64,000 nucleotides of DNA from Kitasatospora aureofaciens (GTDB lineage Bacteria; Actinomycetota; Actinomycetes; Streptomycetales; Streptomycetaceae). The first letter of the stretch is position 1. Each line of letters starts with the position of its first letter. Both the position numbers and the translations under genes were made by a program. Below are positions 50,793 to 60,488 of the stretch, in pieces. The notes beneath the pieces are model-generated. The model ran no database searches, was not told where the DNA came from, and saw only the letters and a list, made by a program, of their open reading frames with translations. The stretch covers positions 1 to 64,000 of the forward strand of contig NZ_JPRF03000016.1 of NCBI RefSeq assembly GCF_001188955.3, written 5' to 3'.

Positions 50793-50827
50793 CGGAGGCC
50801 GGCCCGCGATCCGCGGGCCGGCCTCCG
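50793..50827. terminator. Bidirectional hairpin after the TetR gene
   Basis: Sixteen-base perfect stem (50793-50808 and 50812-50827), 3-base loop ATC. Confidence 0.85.
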
Positions 50828-50858
50828 CCGTGGTCGCCGGCCTCCGCCGTGGTCGCCG
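50821..50858. repeat. Two 19-bp tandem repeats
   Basis: GCCTCCGCCGTGGTCGCCG occurs twice in direct tandem; the first copy starts in the terminator arm. Confidence 0.7.
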
Positions 50859-50863
50859 GCGGC

Positions 50864-52144
50864 TCAGAACTCGGTCGGCGTCCAGGCCCGCAGCGGGGTA
50901 CGCAGCAGCAGATCGGCGGCGGCCGCCGCGCCCGGGCGCAGTTCGGTGAGCAGTCCGGCCGCAGCCAGCCTCGGGGCCGTCTCGGAACCCAGGTAGAGCG
51001 AGCCCAACGCGCCGGCGCCCAGGGCGAGATCGGCGTCGTCGGTGGTGCGGGTGCAGCGGCCGGTGCCGTCCTCGGCGACCTCGATCGCGAAACGGCCGGA
51101 GGCGTAGCCGAGCCGGTCCTCGACCTCCAGCACGACCCGGCCCGCGGCGCCGTACGTCCTGGCGCCGAAGGCGGCCCCGACGTCCAGCAGCCGCAGCCAC
51201 ATGAGGTCGGCGTTCGCCTCGTCCGGGACGGCCGCGCGCGGGTCCTGGAGCAGCAGCGGCAGCGGGTCGTCCGGGGAGACGCCCTGGACCACCACCTTGC
51301 GCACCCAGTCGACGGACAGCACCAGGCGCCACAGCTCGACGGCGGTCGGCAGGTCGAGGGCGAGGAAGTCGTGCACGGTGAGCGTGCCGGCGGGGAGGGC
51401 GCCCTCCCACTTGTTGTCGATCCGGTAGACCACCATCCCGGTGACCCCGCCGTCGGCGTCCCGGTGGACGGCGGCGAACGGCTCCTTGAAGCTGTCGCCC
51501 GGCACCTGGATCACATTGGTGTTGCGCTCCCACCAGATCCCGTCACGGGCGATCGCGCCCGGCTGGGTGAGCCTCCAGCGGTCGTACAGCTCGGCGCCGA
51601 GCTCGCGCTGCTCCGCGAGCGTCACGAAGTCGATCCGGCCGCCGGGCACGCCGGGCAGGCCCTCGCGCAGACCGCTGGTGCGCCCCAGGTCGATGCGCCA
51701 GCCGGAGCCCCACGTGGCGGGGCCGAAGCCGAAACGGCCGTAGATGTTGTACTCGGCGGCGGCCAGGATGGCGACCGCGCAGCCACGCTCGGCGGCGGAG
51801 GCGAGGTCCCGGCGCATCATCGCGCTGAGCACGCCCCGGCGGCGGTGGGTGGAGCTGACCGTGACGTTGGTGATCGCGTCGGCCGTGACCACGGCCCCGC
51901 CCGGGACGGTCAGTTCGACGTCGAAGCTGCGGAAGGTGGCGATCTGGCGCTCGCCGTCGAAGCCGGCCACCATCCGGCCCGGCTGCCACTGCCGACGGCG
52001 CAGGTCCGGCGCGACGCCCGCGTGCGGCCGCAGGAAGCCGAAGTTGAGCGCCCGGTTCCACTCCTCCACTTCGTCCACGGAGACGGCCCTGACCTGGACC
52101 CCGTTCACGGTGTCGACGGCCGTGTCATCGATGCTCTTGCCCAT
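50864..52144 (-). CDS. Eis-like GNAT acetyltransferase
   Basis: 426 aa. Three-part Eis architecture: N-terminal GNAT (TVSSTHRRRGVLSAMMRRDL acetyl-CoA loop; YGRFGFGPAT), a second GNAT-like domain and a C-terminal SCP2-like domain. The protein ends in a free carboxylate Phe (WTPTEF), as in Eis, where it acts in catalysis. Eis enzymes acetylate aminoglycosides and other amines; the true substrate here is unknown. Confidence 0.93.
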   Translation of the reverse strand: MGKSIDDTAVDTVNGVQVRAVSVDEVEEWNRALNFGFLRPHAGVAPDLRRRQWQPGRMVAGFDGERQIATFRSFDVELTVPGGAVVTADAITNVTVSSTHRRRGVLSAMMRRDLASAAERGCAVAILAAAEYNIYGRFGFGPATWGSGWRIDLGRTSGLREGLPGVPGGRIDFVTLAEQRELGAELYDRWRLTQPGAIARDGIWWERNTNVIQVPGDSFKEPFAAVHRDADGGVTGMVVYRIDNKWEGALPAGTLTVHDFLALDLPTAVELWRLVLSVDWVRKVVVQGVSPDDPLPLLLQDPRAAVPDEANADLMWLRLLDVGAAFGARTYGAAGRVVLEVEDRLGYASGRFAIEVAEDGTGRCTRTTDDADLALGAGALGSLYLGSETAPRLAAAGLLTELRPGAAAAADLLLRTPLRAWTPTEF

Positions 52145-52184
52145 CGAGCCACCGTACGGCCGCCGACCTGGGGCGTCATTCGAA

Positions 52185-52721
52185 TTATTCGGTGCCCGAC
52201 CCGGCCCGCGCTCCGTCGTGCCGCCCGGGCGTCACGACCCAGTGGTTGGTGCGCAGGATCCGGTCCGCGAAGTCGAGGTCCCGCTGGCCGAGCAGCCGGA
52301 AGCCGAGCGCACGGCAGATCCCGTTGGACGGGCCGTTGGTCACCCCCGGGTTGGCGTGCACCTCGCCCCAGCGGCCGTCCGCCGCGGCGGCGTCCAGCAC
52401 CTGCCGCACCGCCGCCTTGGCGAGACCGCGGCCCTGGAACCCGGGCAGCACCATCCAGCCGATCTCGGAGACGGTGACGCCGTCCTCCTCGTCCTGCCAG
52501 AGCGTGACCAGACCGGCCGCCCCGCCCGGCCCGGCGTCGCCGTCCGGCACGATCACCTTGATCCAGGCGCTGTCCGCCGCCACCAGGGCGAGGTCCTTGC
52601 GCAGCCGCGCCTCCACCTTCTCCCGGGGCAGCGGGCCGCCCAGCTCGGCCATCATCCCCTCGTCACAGCGCATCCGGACGTACGCCTCGGCGTCGCCCGG
52701 TTCGACGTTCCGCAGGTGCAC
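52185..52721 (-). CDS. GNAT-family N-acetyltransferase
   Basis: 178 aa, GTG with GAGGAGG four or five bases upstream. Acetyl-CoA loop VLPGFQGRGLAKAAVRQVL and NGICRALGFRLLG mark a RimJ-like GNAT. It lies 40 bases upstream of the Eis-like gene, in the same direction. Confidence 0.9.
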   Translation of the reverse strand: MHLRNVEPGDAEAYVRMRCDEGMMAELGGPLPREKVEARLRKDLALVAADSAWIKVIVPDGDAGPGGAAGLVTLWQDEEDGVTVSEIGWMVLPGFQGRGLAKAAVRQVLDAAAADGRWGEVHANPGVTNGPSNGICRALGFRLLGQRDLDFADRILRTNHWVVTPGRHDGARAGSGTE

Positions 52722-52960
52722 GACGCCTCCTCAGAAGTGTTCGGAGCGGCCACGCTAACGCGGGCCACCGACATCGGCGCGGGAGCCGGTCCGACATCTC
52801 CCGTGCCGGCTCGGGCACGACGGCGAGCCGAGCAGCCCGGCCACCCCGACACCCCCGCCGCCGAGCACCTCGCGCCGACCCTCCTCCAGGCCGACGCCCT
52901 GGTCACCCCCGCCCCGGAGCCGGCGCGGGAGGCGAAGGACGTGGTCACGCTCCCCCCGTC
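52722..52960. other. Non-coding stretch upstream of the GNAT gene
   Basis: About 240 bases between the GNAT start and the terminator of the NlpC/P60 gene. No gene with a ribosome site is seen. Confidence 0.35.
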
Positions 52961-53005
52961 CGGGAGCCGACCGGCCGGCCGTGAGCGCGGGCCGGTCGGC
53001 TCCCG
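52961..53005 (-). terminator. Hairpin after the NlpC/P60 gene
   Basis: Sixteen-base stem (52961-52976 and 52990-53005), 13-base loop, nine bases beyond the stop. Confidence 0.8.
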
Positions 53006-53013
53006 GGCCCTGG

Positions 53014-54360
53014 CTAGGGCCGGGCGTAGTAGTCCGGGATGCCCATGATCCAGAGGCTGGCCTGCTTGACCGGCATGCCGACCCGTGGGGCCTCGATCAT
53101 CTGGTCGTCGCCGATGTAGAGGCCGACGTGGTGGATGTCGGCGGCGCGGCCGGTGTCGGTCCAGAAGACCAGGTCACCGGGGCGCAGTTGGCCGTAGCCG
53201 ATCGGGGTGGACTGGGCGTACTGGTCGGCCGCGAAGTGGTTGAGCTGCTTGCCGCCCTCACGCCAGGCCATCATGGTCAGCCCGGAGCAGTCGTAGCCCT
53301 CCTGCCCCTCGCCGCCCCAGACGTAGGGCAGGCCGATCTTGGACTTGGCGAAGGCCACGGCGGCGGCCGCGCCCTCGGCCGACCAGGGGCGAGGCTCGGG
53401 CAGTACCGCCTGGGCCCTGGCGGCGGCCGCGGCCGTTTCGGCATCCCGGGCGGCCTGCTCGGCGGAGGCGCGGGCGGCCGCCCCCGCCTCCGCTTCCCGG
53501 GCGGCGATCGCCTCCAGTGCCTCGCGGCGTTCGCGCTCCAGCTCGACCGTGGTGTTCCGGGCCGCGGCCAGCTCGGCGAGCAGCCGCTCCCGGCGCCGGT
53601 CGGCGGCGGCGACCTCGCCCTGCTGGGCGGCGAGCCGCTGCTGCGCCCTGGTCCTCGCCGCGCCGACCTCGGCGGCGGCCTTCTCCGCGGCCTCGGTGGC
53701 GGTGCGGGCGGCGGCGGAGGCACTGCGGGCGGCGGCGGCCGTGGAGGTGGCGGCGTCCAGGATCTGCCGGGTGCGCTCGCTGACCACGCCGACCGCGGCG
53801 GCGCGGTCGCCGGCCTCGCGCGGGCCGTGGGCGCCGAGCAGGGCGTTGAGGGCGGACAGTTCGGCGCCCGCGCCCTGGCGGTACGTCTCGGCGGCGAGCC
53901 GGGCCGCGTCCTCGGCGGCCTCGGAGCGCTCGGTCTCGGCGGCGGCCGCGCGCCGGTTGGCGGCGGTCTCCTCGGTGCGGGCCCGGGTGAGGGCGAGCCG
54001 GGCGCCGTTGTATGCCTCGACGGCCTGTTCGGCGCTGCGGCCGGCCCGGTCGAGTTCGGCCCGGGCGGCGGTGAGCGCCGCTTCCAGTGCGGCCGCGGAG
54101 ACGGCGTTGCCGTCGGCCTCGGTGCGGGAGCGGTCGATCTCCTCGGTGGACGGGTACGGGTCCTGGCCGACCGGGGGCTGCCCGGCCGGGGCCTGCCCAG
54201 CCGGGGACCGGACGGACGGGGACCGGACTTCCGACGGCTGACCGCCCGGTGGCCGGCCGGTCGCCGGGTCGGGGTCCGCCGGGTCGGCCTGGGCGGCGGG
54301 GAGCAGCCCGAGCAGGGCGGTGAGGGACAACAGGAGGGTCGGCAGGATCCTGCGCGCCAC
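53014..54360 (-). CDS. Secreted NlpC/P60 peptidoglycan hydrolase
   Basis: 448 aa, GTG with AAGGGA upstream. Signal peptide (MARRILPTLLLSLTALLGLLPAAQA), a Pro/Gly linker, a long Ala/Glu/Arg-rich coiled coil (about 75-310), then the NlpC/P60 domain with Cys in YDCSGLTMMAW, His in IHHVGLYIGDD and the third polar residue after it. RipA-like hydrolases cut peptide stems between D-Glu and diaminopimelate during division. No substrate-binding module is present. Confidence 0.93.
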   Translation of the reverse strand: MARRILPTLLLSLTALLGLLPAAQADPADPDPATGRPPGGQPSEVRSPSVRSPAGQAPAGQPPVGQDPYPSTEEIDRSRTEADGNAVSAAALEAALTAARAELDRAGRSAEQAVEAYNGARLALTRARTEETAANRRAAAAETERSEAAEDAARLAAETYRQGAGAELSALNALLGAHGPREAGDRAAAVGVVSERTRQILDAATSTAAAARSASAAARTATEAAEKAAAEVGAARTRAQQRLAAQQGEVAAADRRRERLLAELAAARNTTVELERERREALEAIAAREAEAGAAARASAEQAARDAETAAAAARAQAVLPEPRPWSAEGAAAAVAFAKSKIGLPYVWGGEGQEGYDCSGLTMMAWREGGKQLNHFAADQYAQSTPIGYGQLRPGDLVFWTDTGRAADIHHVGLYIGDDQMIEAPRVGMPVKQASLWIMGIPDYYARP

Positions 54361-54603
54361 GAGACATCCCTTCTCACGGGTCCGGAGGGGACGGCGGCGG
54401 ATGCCGAGCTGCGCGCGGGCGGGCGGCGGCCGGGCAACAGCGGGAGGTCCGACGAATCATCCCATCACGTGACAGAACGGTCATTCGTCGCTCATGTTCT
54501 CAACTCCGGCGCCGTTCACACCGCGAACGCGCTCCACCGACCGGGTGACCATCCGATGATCCGACCAGGCACCAACTCCGGTCCGGCGCACGGGGCATAC
54601 GAA

Positions 54604-55689
54604 CTACCGGTGGATCCGGCGGGTCCTCGTCCGCAGGTGGGGATGCCGCCCGGGCCGGCGCTCCGCCCCGGCCGGGCCGACCCCGTACGTCCGGTTGCGC
54701 CCGGCACGGATCGTACGGCGGCGCTGCTGCGCCGCGGCCGAGCGGCCCGGGACGCTGCCGACGGCCACCTCCACCGGCTGCGGGTGCACCGCGGGCTGGT
54801 GCGCCGCCGACCCGGCCACCGCCGCAAAACGGCGGTCGGCCAGCCGCGCCTGGCGGCGGGCCAGCGCCCGGGCGGCGTGCGCGTCGAGGTGGGCGGAGGC
54901 CCGCGCGGCCATCCGCTCGGCGACCCGGTGGGCGGCCGGATGGTTGGCGGGCACCTTGTCGGGCGCGCCGGCGATCAGGTCGAAGAGCCAGGTGCGGGCA
55001 CGGTCCGCACGCCGGTGCAGCAGACGTTCGCGTCGGAGCGCACGCGCCCGGCGGCGGGAGCGCGTGGTGTACCGCCAGCGAGCCCACGGACTGCTCGGGC
55101 GGGCCAGCCGGATCGCGCCGATCCAGGACAGGCCGGGGACCATGATCCCGAGCAGGCCGGTCCACACCTTGCCCTTGAACAGGGTGATCACCGAGGCCAG
55201 CGCGTTCACCGAGATCACGGTGATCAGGCCCCAGCGGGTGTCCTCGCCGGGCAGCGCGCCGAACGGCACGTACCCGATCAGCAGCAGGCCGGTGAACAGG
55301 ATGCCGAAGATCACGGCGTCCACCGACTTGCGGCCCTGTTCGCTCCAGTACACGTCGTCCAGGTGCAGGATCAGCGCGAACTCGTCCAGCACCAGGCCGC
55401 AGCCGATGCCGAAGAGCAGCCCGAACCAGTCGATCCACGGGGGCGTGCCGTAGGCGGCGAACACCCCCATGCCGCCGACCAGCAGGAAGCCCAGGCCGAA
55501 CACCATGTGGTGGATGTGGAGGCCACCGGGGGTGACGTTGCCCGGCCACCAGCGCACCTGGGCGCGGATCATCCGCACGCTGAACCGGATGAAGACGAAG
55601 GAGGTGATGAAGCCGACCAGCAGCAGGAACAGCGGTTGCTTCTGCGCGTTGACGATGTGCTCGCGGTAGCTGTCCAGCAGTGTCGACAT
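54604..55689 (-). CDS. Polytopic membrane protein, unknown function
   Basis: 361 aa. Six or so hydrophobic helices in residues 15-200, with GGLHIHHMVFGLGFL and a buried acidic stretch GLVLDEFALILHLDDVYW, both able to bind metal. The C-terminal 150 residues are very basic and Ala/Arg-rich. I recognise no named family. It lies 85 bases downstream of thrE on the same strand. Confidence 0.8.
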   Translation of the reverse strand: MSTLLDSYREHIVNAQKQPLFLLLVGFITSFVFIRFSVRMIRAQVRWWPGNVTPGGLHIHHMVFGLGFLLVGGMGVFAAYGTPPWIDWFGLLFGIGCGLVLDEFALILHLDDVYWSEQGRKSVDAVIFGILFTGLLLIGYVPFGALPGEDTRWGLITVISVNALASVITLFKGKVWTGLLGIMVPGLSWIGAIRLARPSSPWARWRYTTRSRRRARALRRERLLHRRADRARTWLFDLIAGAPDKVPANHPAAHRVAERMAARASAHLDAHAARALARRQARLADRRFAAVAGSAAHQPAVHPQPVEVAVGSVPGRSAAAQQRRRTIRAGRNRTYGVGPAGAERRPGRHPHLRTRTRRIHR

Positions 55690-55774
55690 GGGTCTTACCT
55701 TCGTTCCTGGTGCTGCGTCCTGCCTGCCGTGACATGGCCCGAAACCAGTGCCGGCCCGAATGCGCCGGCCCCGG

Positions 55775-57676
55775 TCAGAACCCCCGGGTGCGCTTGGCCG
55801 CCCGGCGCGGCACCGCCGGGTAGAGCGAGGGCAGCTCGGCGCCCACCGGCAGTTTCAGGAACAGCCGGGCGATCTCACCACCAAGATTCACCCCGATCGC
55901 CAGCGCCATCGCGATCGCCGCCGCCCGGAACACCGACACCAGGCCGGTGCTGGAGTGCCCCTGGGCGAAGGCGAGCATCCCGAGGTAGAGCGCCGAACCC
56001 GGCATCAGCGGGCCGATCGCGGCGGTCACGTACGGCAGCGCCGAGCCGTTGCGGTAGCGCGCCATCAGCTGGCCGAACAGGCCGACCAGTCCGGCCGCCA
56101 CCCCGGTCGCGGCGATCGGGTTGACGTGCGCGTTGTACACCAGCGCGCCGTAGCTGGCCCAGCCGATGCCGCTGTTGAGGGTGACCAGCGCGAGGGTGCG
56201 GCGGTCGGTCTGCAGCAGCATCGCGAAGGCCAGGGTCAGCACCATCGCGGCGACCATCTGCACCGGCGGGTAGCTGATGCCCACCAGGCTCTCGTCCGGC
56301 TTGAGCCTCGCCTCGAAGCCGACGCCCAGGTAGAGGATCATGATCACGCCGATCACGATGCCCGCGACCAGGTAGATCACTTCCAGCAGCCGGGCCGCAG
56401 CGGTGATGTAGAAGCCGGTCAGGCCGTCCTGGACGGCGGCGACCAGGGCGCGCCCGGGGAGCAGGGCGAACAGGCCGCCGGTGATCACCACCGAGCCGCG
56501 CAGGCCCCAGTCATTGAAGGACAGGATGATGCCCGAGGCGGCGGCCGGCATCGCGGCCGCCACGAACTGGTAGAACTCCGGCAGCCGGCGCCGGGCCAGC
56601 GCGGAGGCCAGCCGGTCGCCGAGGACGGCCGCGACGAAGGCGCTGCCGAAGACCAGCCAGGCCTTGTCGTCGAGCCGCCCGCCGACCAGGAAGGTCGCCG
56701 CGCCGGCCAGCAGACCGGTGGTCAGGGCGAGCAGCCAGGCCGGGTAGGGGTGCCGGTTGCGGCGGATCAGGGCCAGCCGGCGGTAGGCGTCGTTGACCGT
56801 CACCTTCTCCGCGGTGATGTCGGCCACCAGCTCGTAGACCGCGTTCAGCCGGGTGTAGTCGGAGGTCCGGCGGCGCACCACGCGGTCGGCGGTGACCGGC
56901 GGCTCGACCAGCGAGGGCTGGTGCGAGATGCCGATCAGGGTGAAGGTCACCTGCGGCTCGCAGCGGTCCAGCCGGTAGGCGTGCGCGATGCCGAGCATGG
57001 CCGCCTCGACGTCCTCGGCGGCCTCGCCGCTGGCCAGCAGCAGTTCGCCGATGCGCAGCGTCAGGTCGAGGATGCGCGGGACGTTGCGGGCAGTGCCCGC
57101 GGAGGGGTGCATCTCGCGGGCGGTGCGCTCGAAGGCGGGGCGCTCGGACATCGGGGTGCGCAGCAGGGTGCGCATCCGGTCCGGCCAGGGCACCTCCCCG
57201 GGGGCGCCGACGGTCAGCTCGGGGACCGGGATGCCGGTGGGCGGGGTGTAGCCGGCCGCGCGCCACTCCTCGGGGGTGAGGGTGTCCTCGGCGACCGAAC
57301 GACGGCGGCCCGGGCGCTCGGCGGCCGGGCGCCCAGGGGCCGTGTCCTGGGGAGCCGCGTCCCGGGGGCGCAGGTCGACGGTCAGTTCGGGGTGCGGCTC
57401 CAGCGGCGGCTCCGGCGACGGCCCGGGCTGCGGTTCGACCCGCGGCTCGGACGCGGGCTCCGGTTCGGGGGCCAGCAGGCCCCTGGTCTCCGGGACCGGT
57501 GGGGCCAGCGGCACCTCGATGGTGGGCTCGACGGGCGGCGCGGGGTGACCGAGCAGGCCTTCGGTGGGCGGCGCCTCGGCGGGGTGCACAGGCCGGGGAG
57601 GTGTCTGCCCCACCTGGCGGACCGCCCGGCCTCCCCTCGCCCGCTTGCCCGCACCCGGTCGGCCCCGCTTAGGCAC
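55775..57676 (-). CDS. Threonine/serine exporter ThrE family
   Basis: 633 aa. GTG with AAGGAG five bases upstream. About 195 residues are a Pro/Glu-rich cytosolic leader. The ThrE catalytic-like domain follows (MHPSAGTARNVPRILDLTLRIGELLLASG; GISHQPSL), then about ten membrane helices of the two ThrE modules (YPAWLLALTTGLLAGAATFL; LPGRALVAAVQDGL). Exports threonine and serine in Corynebacterium; assumed here. The long leader is unusual. Confidence 0.9.
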   Translation of the reverse strand: MPKRGRPGAGKRARGGRAVRQVGQTPPRPVHPAEAPPTEGLLGHPAPPVEPTIEVPLAPPVPETRGLLAPEPEPASEPRVEPQPGPSPEPPLEPHPELTVDLRPRDAAPQDTAPGRPAAERPGRRRSVAEDTLTPEEWRAAGYTPPTGIPVPELTVGAPGEVPWPDRMRTLLRTPMSERPAFERTAREMHPSAGTARNVPRILDLTLRIGELLLASGEAAEDVEAAMLGIAHAYRLDRCEPQVTFTLIGISHQPSLVEPPVTADRVVRRRTSDYTRLNAVYELVADITAEKVTVNDAYRRLALIRRNRHPYPAWLLALTTGLLAGAATFLVGGRLDDKAWLVFGSAFVAAVLGDRLASALARRRLPEFYQFVAAAMPAAASGIILSFNDWGLRGSVVITGGLFALLPGRALVAAVQDGLTGFYITAAARLLEVIYLVAGIVIGVIMILYLGVGFEARLKPDESLVGISYPPVQMVAAMVLTLAFAMLLQTDRRTLALVTLNSGIGWASYGALVYNAHVNPIAATGVAAGLVGLFGQLMARYRNGSALPYVTAAIGPLMPGSALYLGMLAFAQGHSSTGLVSVFRAAAIAMALAIGVNLGGEIARLFLKLPVGAELPSLYPAVPRRAAKRTRGF

Positions 57677-57829
57677 TTCCGCTCCTTGCCGCCCCTGGTG
57701 GCCGCCGGCCACCGTTCGATCTCGGGTTACACCTTGCCTGATCGAACAGCTGGACGCACATGTACGAGACGTCCCGCGGCGGCGGGCCCGGGCGCCTACC
57801 CGGCGCGGTGAACGGGCGGCGTGCTCCGC

Positions 57830-57990
57830 GCCGGAGCGGCGGGCCCGGAGCAGCTCGACCGCCACCGGGATCCCCGAGACCAGCGCGATGCCGACCAGGA
57901 CGGCCGCGACGGTGTCCCGGACGAAGGGGATCCGCCCGGGGGAAGTACCCGAACAGGTAGCCGACCTGGTCCGTTGAAAAGACTCGCCCG
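57830..57990 (-). pseudogene. Possible frameshifted small membrane-protein remnant
   Basis: One frame reads DQVGYLFGYFP; a second continues IPFVRDTVAAVLVGIALVSG, a convincing membrane helix, then a basic segment. They meet at a CCCCCGGG run near 57937. The second frame has no start before the helix. A lost base in a small gene or chance could explain it. Confidence 0.3.
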
Positions 57991-58057
57991 GATCCGGAAT
58001 GGTTCCCCGGCCCGCCGCGCGGGGCCGACCGGGCCGGGGAACCGGACCGCCTGCGGC

Positions 58058-60415
58058 TCAGATGTCGTAGCGCTCGATGATCTCGGTGTGCCGTCGGAGG
58101 TCCGCCCCCGCCGCGTCGGCCAGGTCGAGCCAGGTCACCGGGTGCTCCCAGCCGGCCGTCAGGTCGTGCAGCAGCGCGTCGGCGCGCTCGGCCGAGGCGG
58201 TCGGCGGGAGGCCGAGGGCGGCATAGACGCCGGGCAGGTCGCCGTCCTCCCGCTCCGGGTCCGAGAGCCGGTACTGCTCCCCGCTGTACACCCAGACCGC
58301 GTAGCCGGCCGCCCGCAGCGCGTCCCGGAACGCGGCCCAGGCCTCGTCCCCCGGCCGGACGCCGTCGATCCAGTAGGTGGTGTAGCCGGCCGGGTCGAGC
58401 AGGGTCAGCAGCCCGAAGGTGGGGCGCCACTCCTCCCGCTCCTCCTCGGCGGCGTCCTCCGCCGGCGGGCGCTCCAGCAGGGCCGGGGCGAAGACCACCA
58501 CGTCACCGTGGTTGAGCGTCAGGTCCGCGCCGAGCACCGGCAGGATCCGGGCGGTGGCCGGGCCCGTCCGGACGGCGGGCAGGTCGGCCCTGGTGCCGTT
58601 GGCGCGGGTGGCGCGGACGTTGATCAGCTGCCACTCCTCGTCCACCGGGCCGTCGGGCTCGTCGAACTCGATGCCGATGCGCGCGCCGGTGGAGCGGACC
58701 ACGGCCCAGTCCCGGTTGGCGGTGGCCGCGGTGATCAGGTGCCAGAGGTCGGGTTCCTGGACCGTCCGGTGGAGTTCGTCCTCCCCCGCCTCCTCGGCGG
58801 GCAGGGCGTGTTCCAGCAGCTCCTGGTAGAGGCGCTGGGCGGTGGCGTGGTCGCCCAGCTCGGTCGCGGCGGCGGCGGCCAGCCGCCGGGTGTTGATCCG
58901 GCTCGCCTCCAGCGCCAGGATCGCCTCGCACTGCTCCAGCACCTCGGCCCAACGCTCCTCGGCGGCGGCCCAGCGGGCGCGTATCCAGTGCCCGTCGGCC
59001 GGGCTGGTCGCGGCCAGCCGGTCGGCGAGGCGGCGCACGCCCTCGGCGTCCCGGGCCTCGATCAGGGCCTGACCGAGCGTGCCGGTCAGCTGCTCGCTGC
59101 CCGGGTCGGCGTCCAGCCGCTGCCAGAGCAGCTCGGCGGCGGCCCGGGCGTGGCCGAGGCCACCGAGCACGTTGGCCAGCAGCACGGCCAGGTCGGTGGC
59201 GCCGGCCTGCTCACCCCGGTACCGGTCCAGGGCGACGGAGAGCAGGTCGGCGCCGGTCTCGAAGGGCACCCGGGCCTCGGCCAGGTGTGCCGTCAGTTCG
59301 CCCGGCGGGACGGGCAGCTCGGGCACCGGCAGTGCCTCGGCGGCCGCGCGCAGGGCTGCGACCTGCTCGGCCACGCCGGCGGTGCGGCGCAACTGGGCGA
59401 GCTTACGCTCCCCGGTGGCCGCGAGCGTGAGCGCCACCGTACGGGCGCCGCGGGCGAGCGCCAGCCGACCGGCCGCCAGCAGCAGGTCCACGCAGGGGCG
59501 GTGGGAGCCGGTGCCGTCCAGGTAGCCGACCCAGCCGGCCAGCACGGCGCCCAGCTCGGCGTCGTTCTCCCATGCACCGGCCGCGATCAGCAGCTCGACC
59601 GTCTCCGTCCAGCTCTGGCGCAGGTCTGCGTGCCGCTCGGCCTCGGCCCGCTCGGGCAGCAGGGCGAGCGCCTCCTCGGTGCGCCCGAGCGAGGCGAGCG
59701 CGCGGGCCCGCTGCACGGCGCCCGAGCGCCGGTCGCTCTCGTCGAGCTCCTCGCCCCGGGCCCTGGCCGCCCGGTCGGCGGTGTCCAGCAGGGCGAGCAC
59801 CTCCTCGTGCCGCCCCAGCAGGTGCAGGGTGCCGGCCCGGGCGCGGTGGAAGCGGAGCGAGACCTGCTGGCCCGCGTTCCGCATCCGGGCGGCGGCGGTG
59901 TCCAGGTGGGCGAGGGCGTCGGCGGGCCGGCCGTCGTCCTCCAGGGCGTCGGCGTACTCGCGGGAGAGGCAGTCGAAGCAGGCGCGGCCGGGCTCGATCC
60001 GGTCCAGCGTCTCGCCGACCACGTCGAGGCGCTCCCGCACGTACCCGGGGCCGTCGACCCGGGCGTGGCAGATCGCGAAGTCCTGCACCACGCAGACGGA
60101 CTGCGGGCAGCCGGCCGTCTCCTCCCGGTGAGCGAAGTCCAGCAGGTCGACCACCTCGGGCAGGACGGACTCGCCCTGCTGCCGCTTGTTCAGCAGGTTC
60201 TGCATCCGCCAGTGCCGCAGGTAGACCTCGACCCAGGGCAGGCCGAGGGCCCGGGCGGAGGCGACGGCCTCCGGGTAGACCGCGTCGAGCTGCTCGTTGC
60301 GCCCCTCGGTCGCGTGCTCCGGCAGCTCGTACATGGCGTCGGCCAGCCGCCGGTGGCCGGCCGCGTGCAGCTGCTGGTGGGTGTCGCGCACCCAGGCCCA
60401 GATGTCGGTGGTCAT
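58058..60415 (-). CDS. TPR-repeat protein paired with Hsp90
   Basis: 785 aa, soluble. Helical TPR-like repeats fill residues of about 90-560 (DALAHLDTAAARMRNAG; EEALALLPERAEAERHA; ATAQRLYQELLEHAL). The C-terminal 200 residues are a distinct α/β domain (LLTLLDPAGYTTYWIDGVRPGDEAW). It lies 73 bases after the Hsp90-family gene on the same strand. Eukaryotic Hsp90 works with TPR cochaperones, so a partner role is attractive but is inference. Confidence 0.85.
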   Translation of the reverse strand: MTTDIWAWVRDTHQQLHAAGHRRLADAMYELPEHATEGRNEQLDAVYPEAVASARALGLPWVEVYLRHWRMQNLLNKRQQGESVLPEVVDLLDFAHREETAGCPQSVCVVQDFAICHARVDGPGYVRERLDVVGETLDRIEPGRACFDCLSREYADALEDDGRPADALAHLDTAAARMRNAGQQVSLRFHRARAGTLHLLGRHEEVLALLDTADRAARARGEELDESDRRSGAVQRARALASLGRTEEALALLPERAEAERHADLRQSWTETVELLIAAGAWENDAELGAVLAGWVGYLDGTGSHRPCVDLLLAAGRLALARGARTVALTLAATGERKLAQLRRTAGVAEQVAALRAAAEALPVPELPVPPGELTAHLAEARVPFETGADLLSVALDRYRGEQAGATDLAVLLANVLGGLGHARAAAELLWQRLDADPGSEQLTGTLGQALIEARDAEGVRRLADRLAATSPADGHWIRARWAAAEERWAEVLEQCEAILALEASRINTRRLAAAAATELGDHATAQRLYQELLEHALPAEEAGEDELHRTVQEPDLWHLITAATANRDWAVVRSTGARIGIEFDEPDGPVDEEWQLINVRATRANGTRADLPAVRTGPATARILPVLGADLTLNHGDVVVFAPALLERPPAEDAAEEEREEWRPTFGLLTLLDPAGYTTYWIDGVRPGDEAWAAFRDALRAAGYAVWVYSGEQYRLSDPEREDGDLPGVYAALGLPPTASAERADALLHDLTAGWEHPVTWLDLADAAGADLRRHTEIIERYDI

Positions 60416-60488
60416 GTCCGTTCCCCCTGCGTCGTGCTGATGAGTTGTCTACCGCGGGCCACTGACAATCCGTCCGCCGGGCGGTCGG

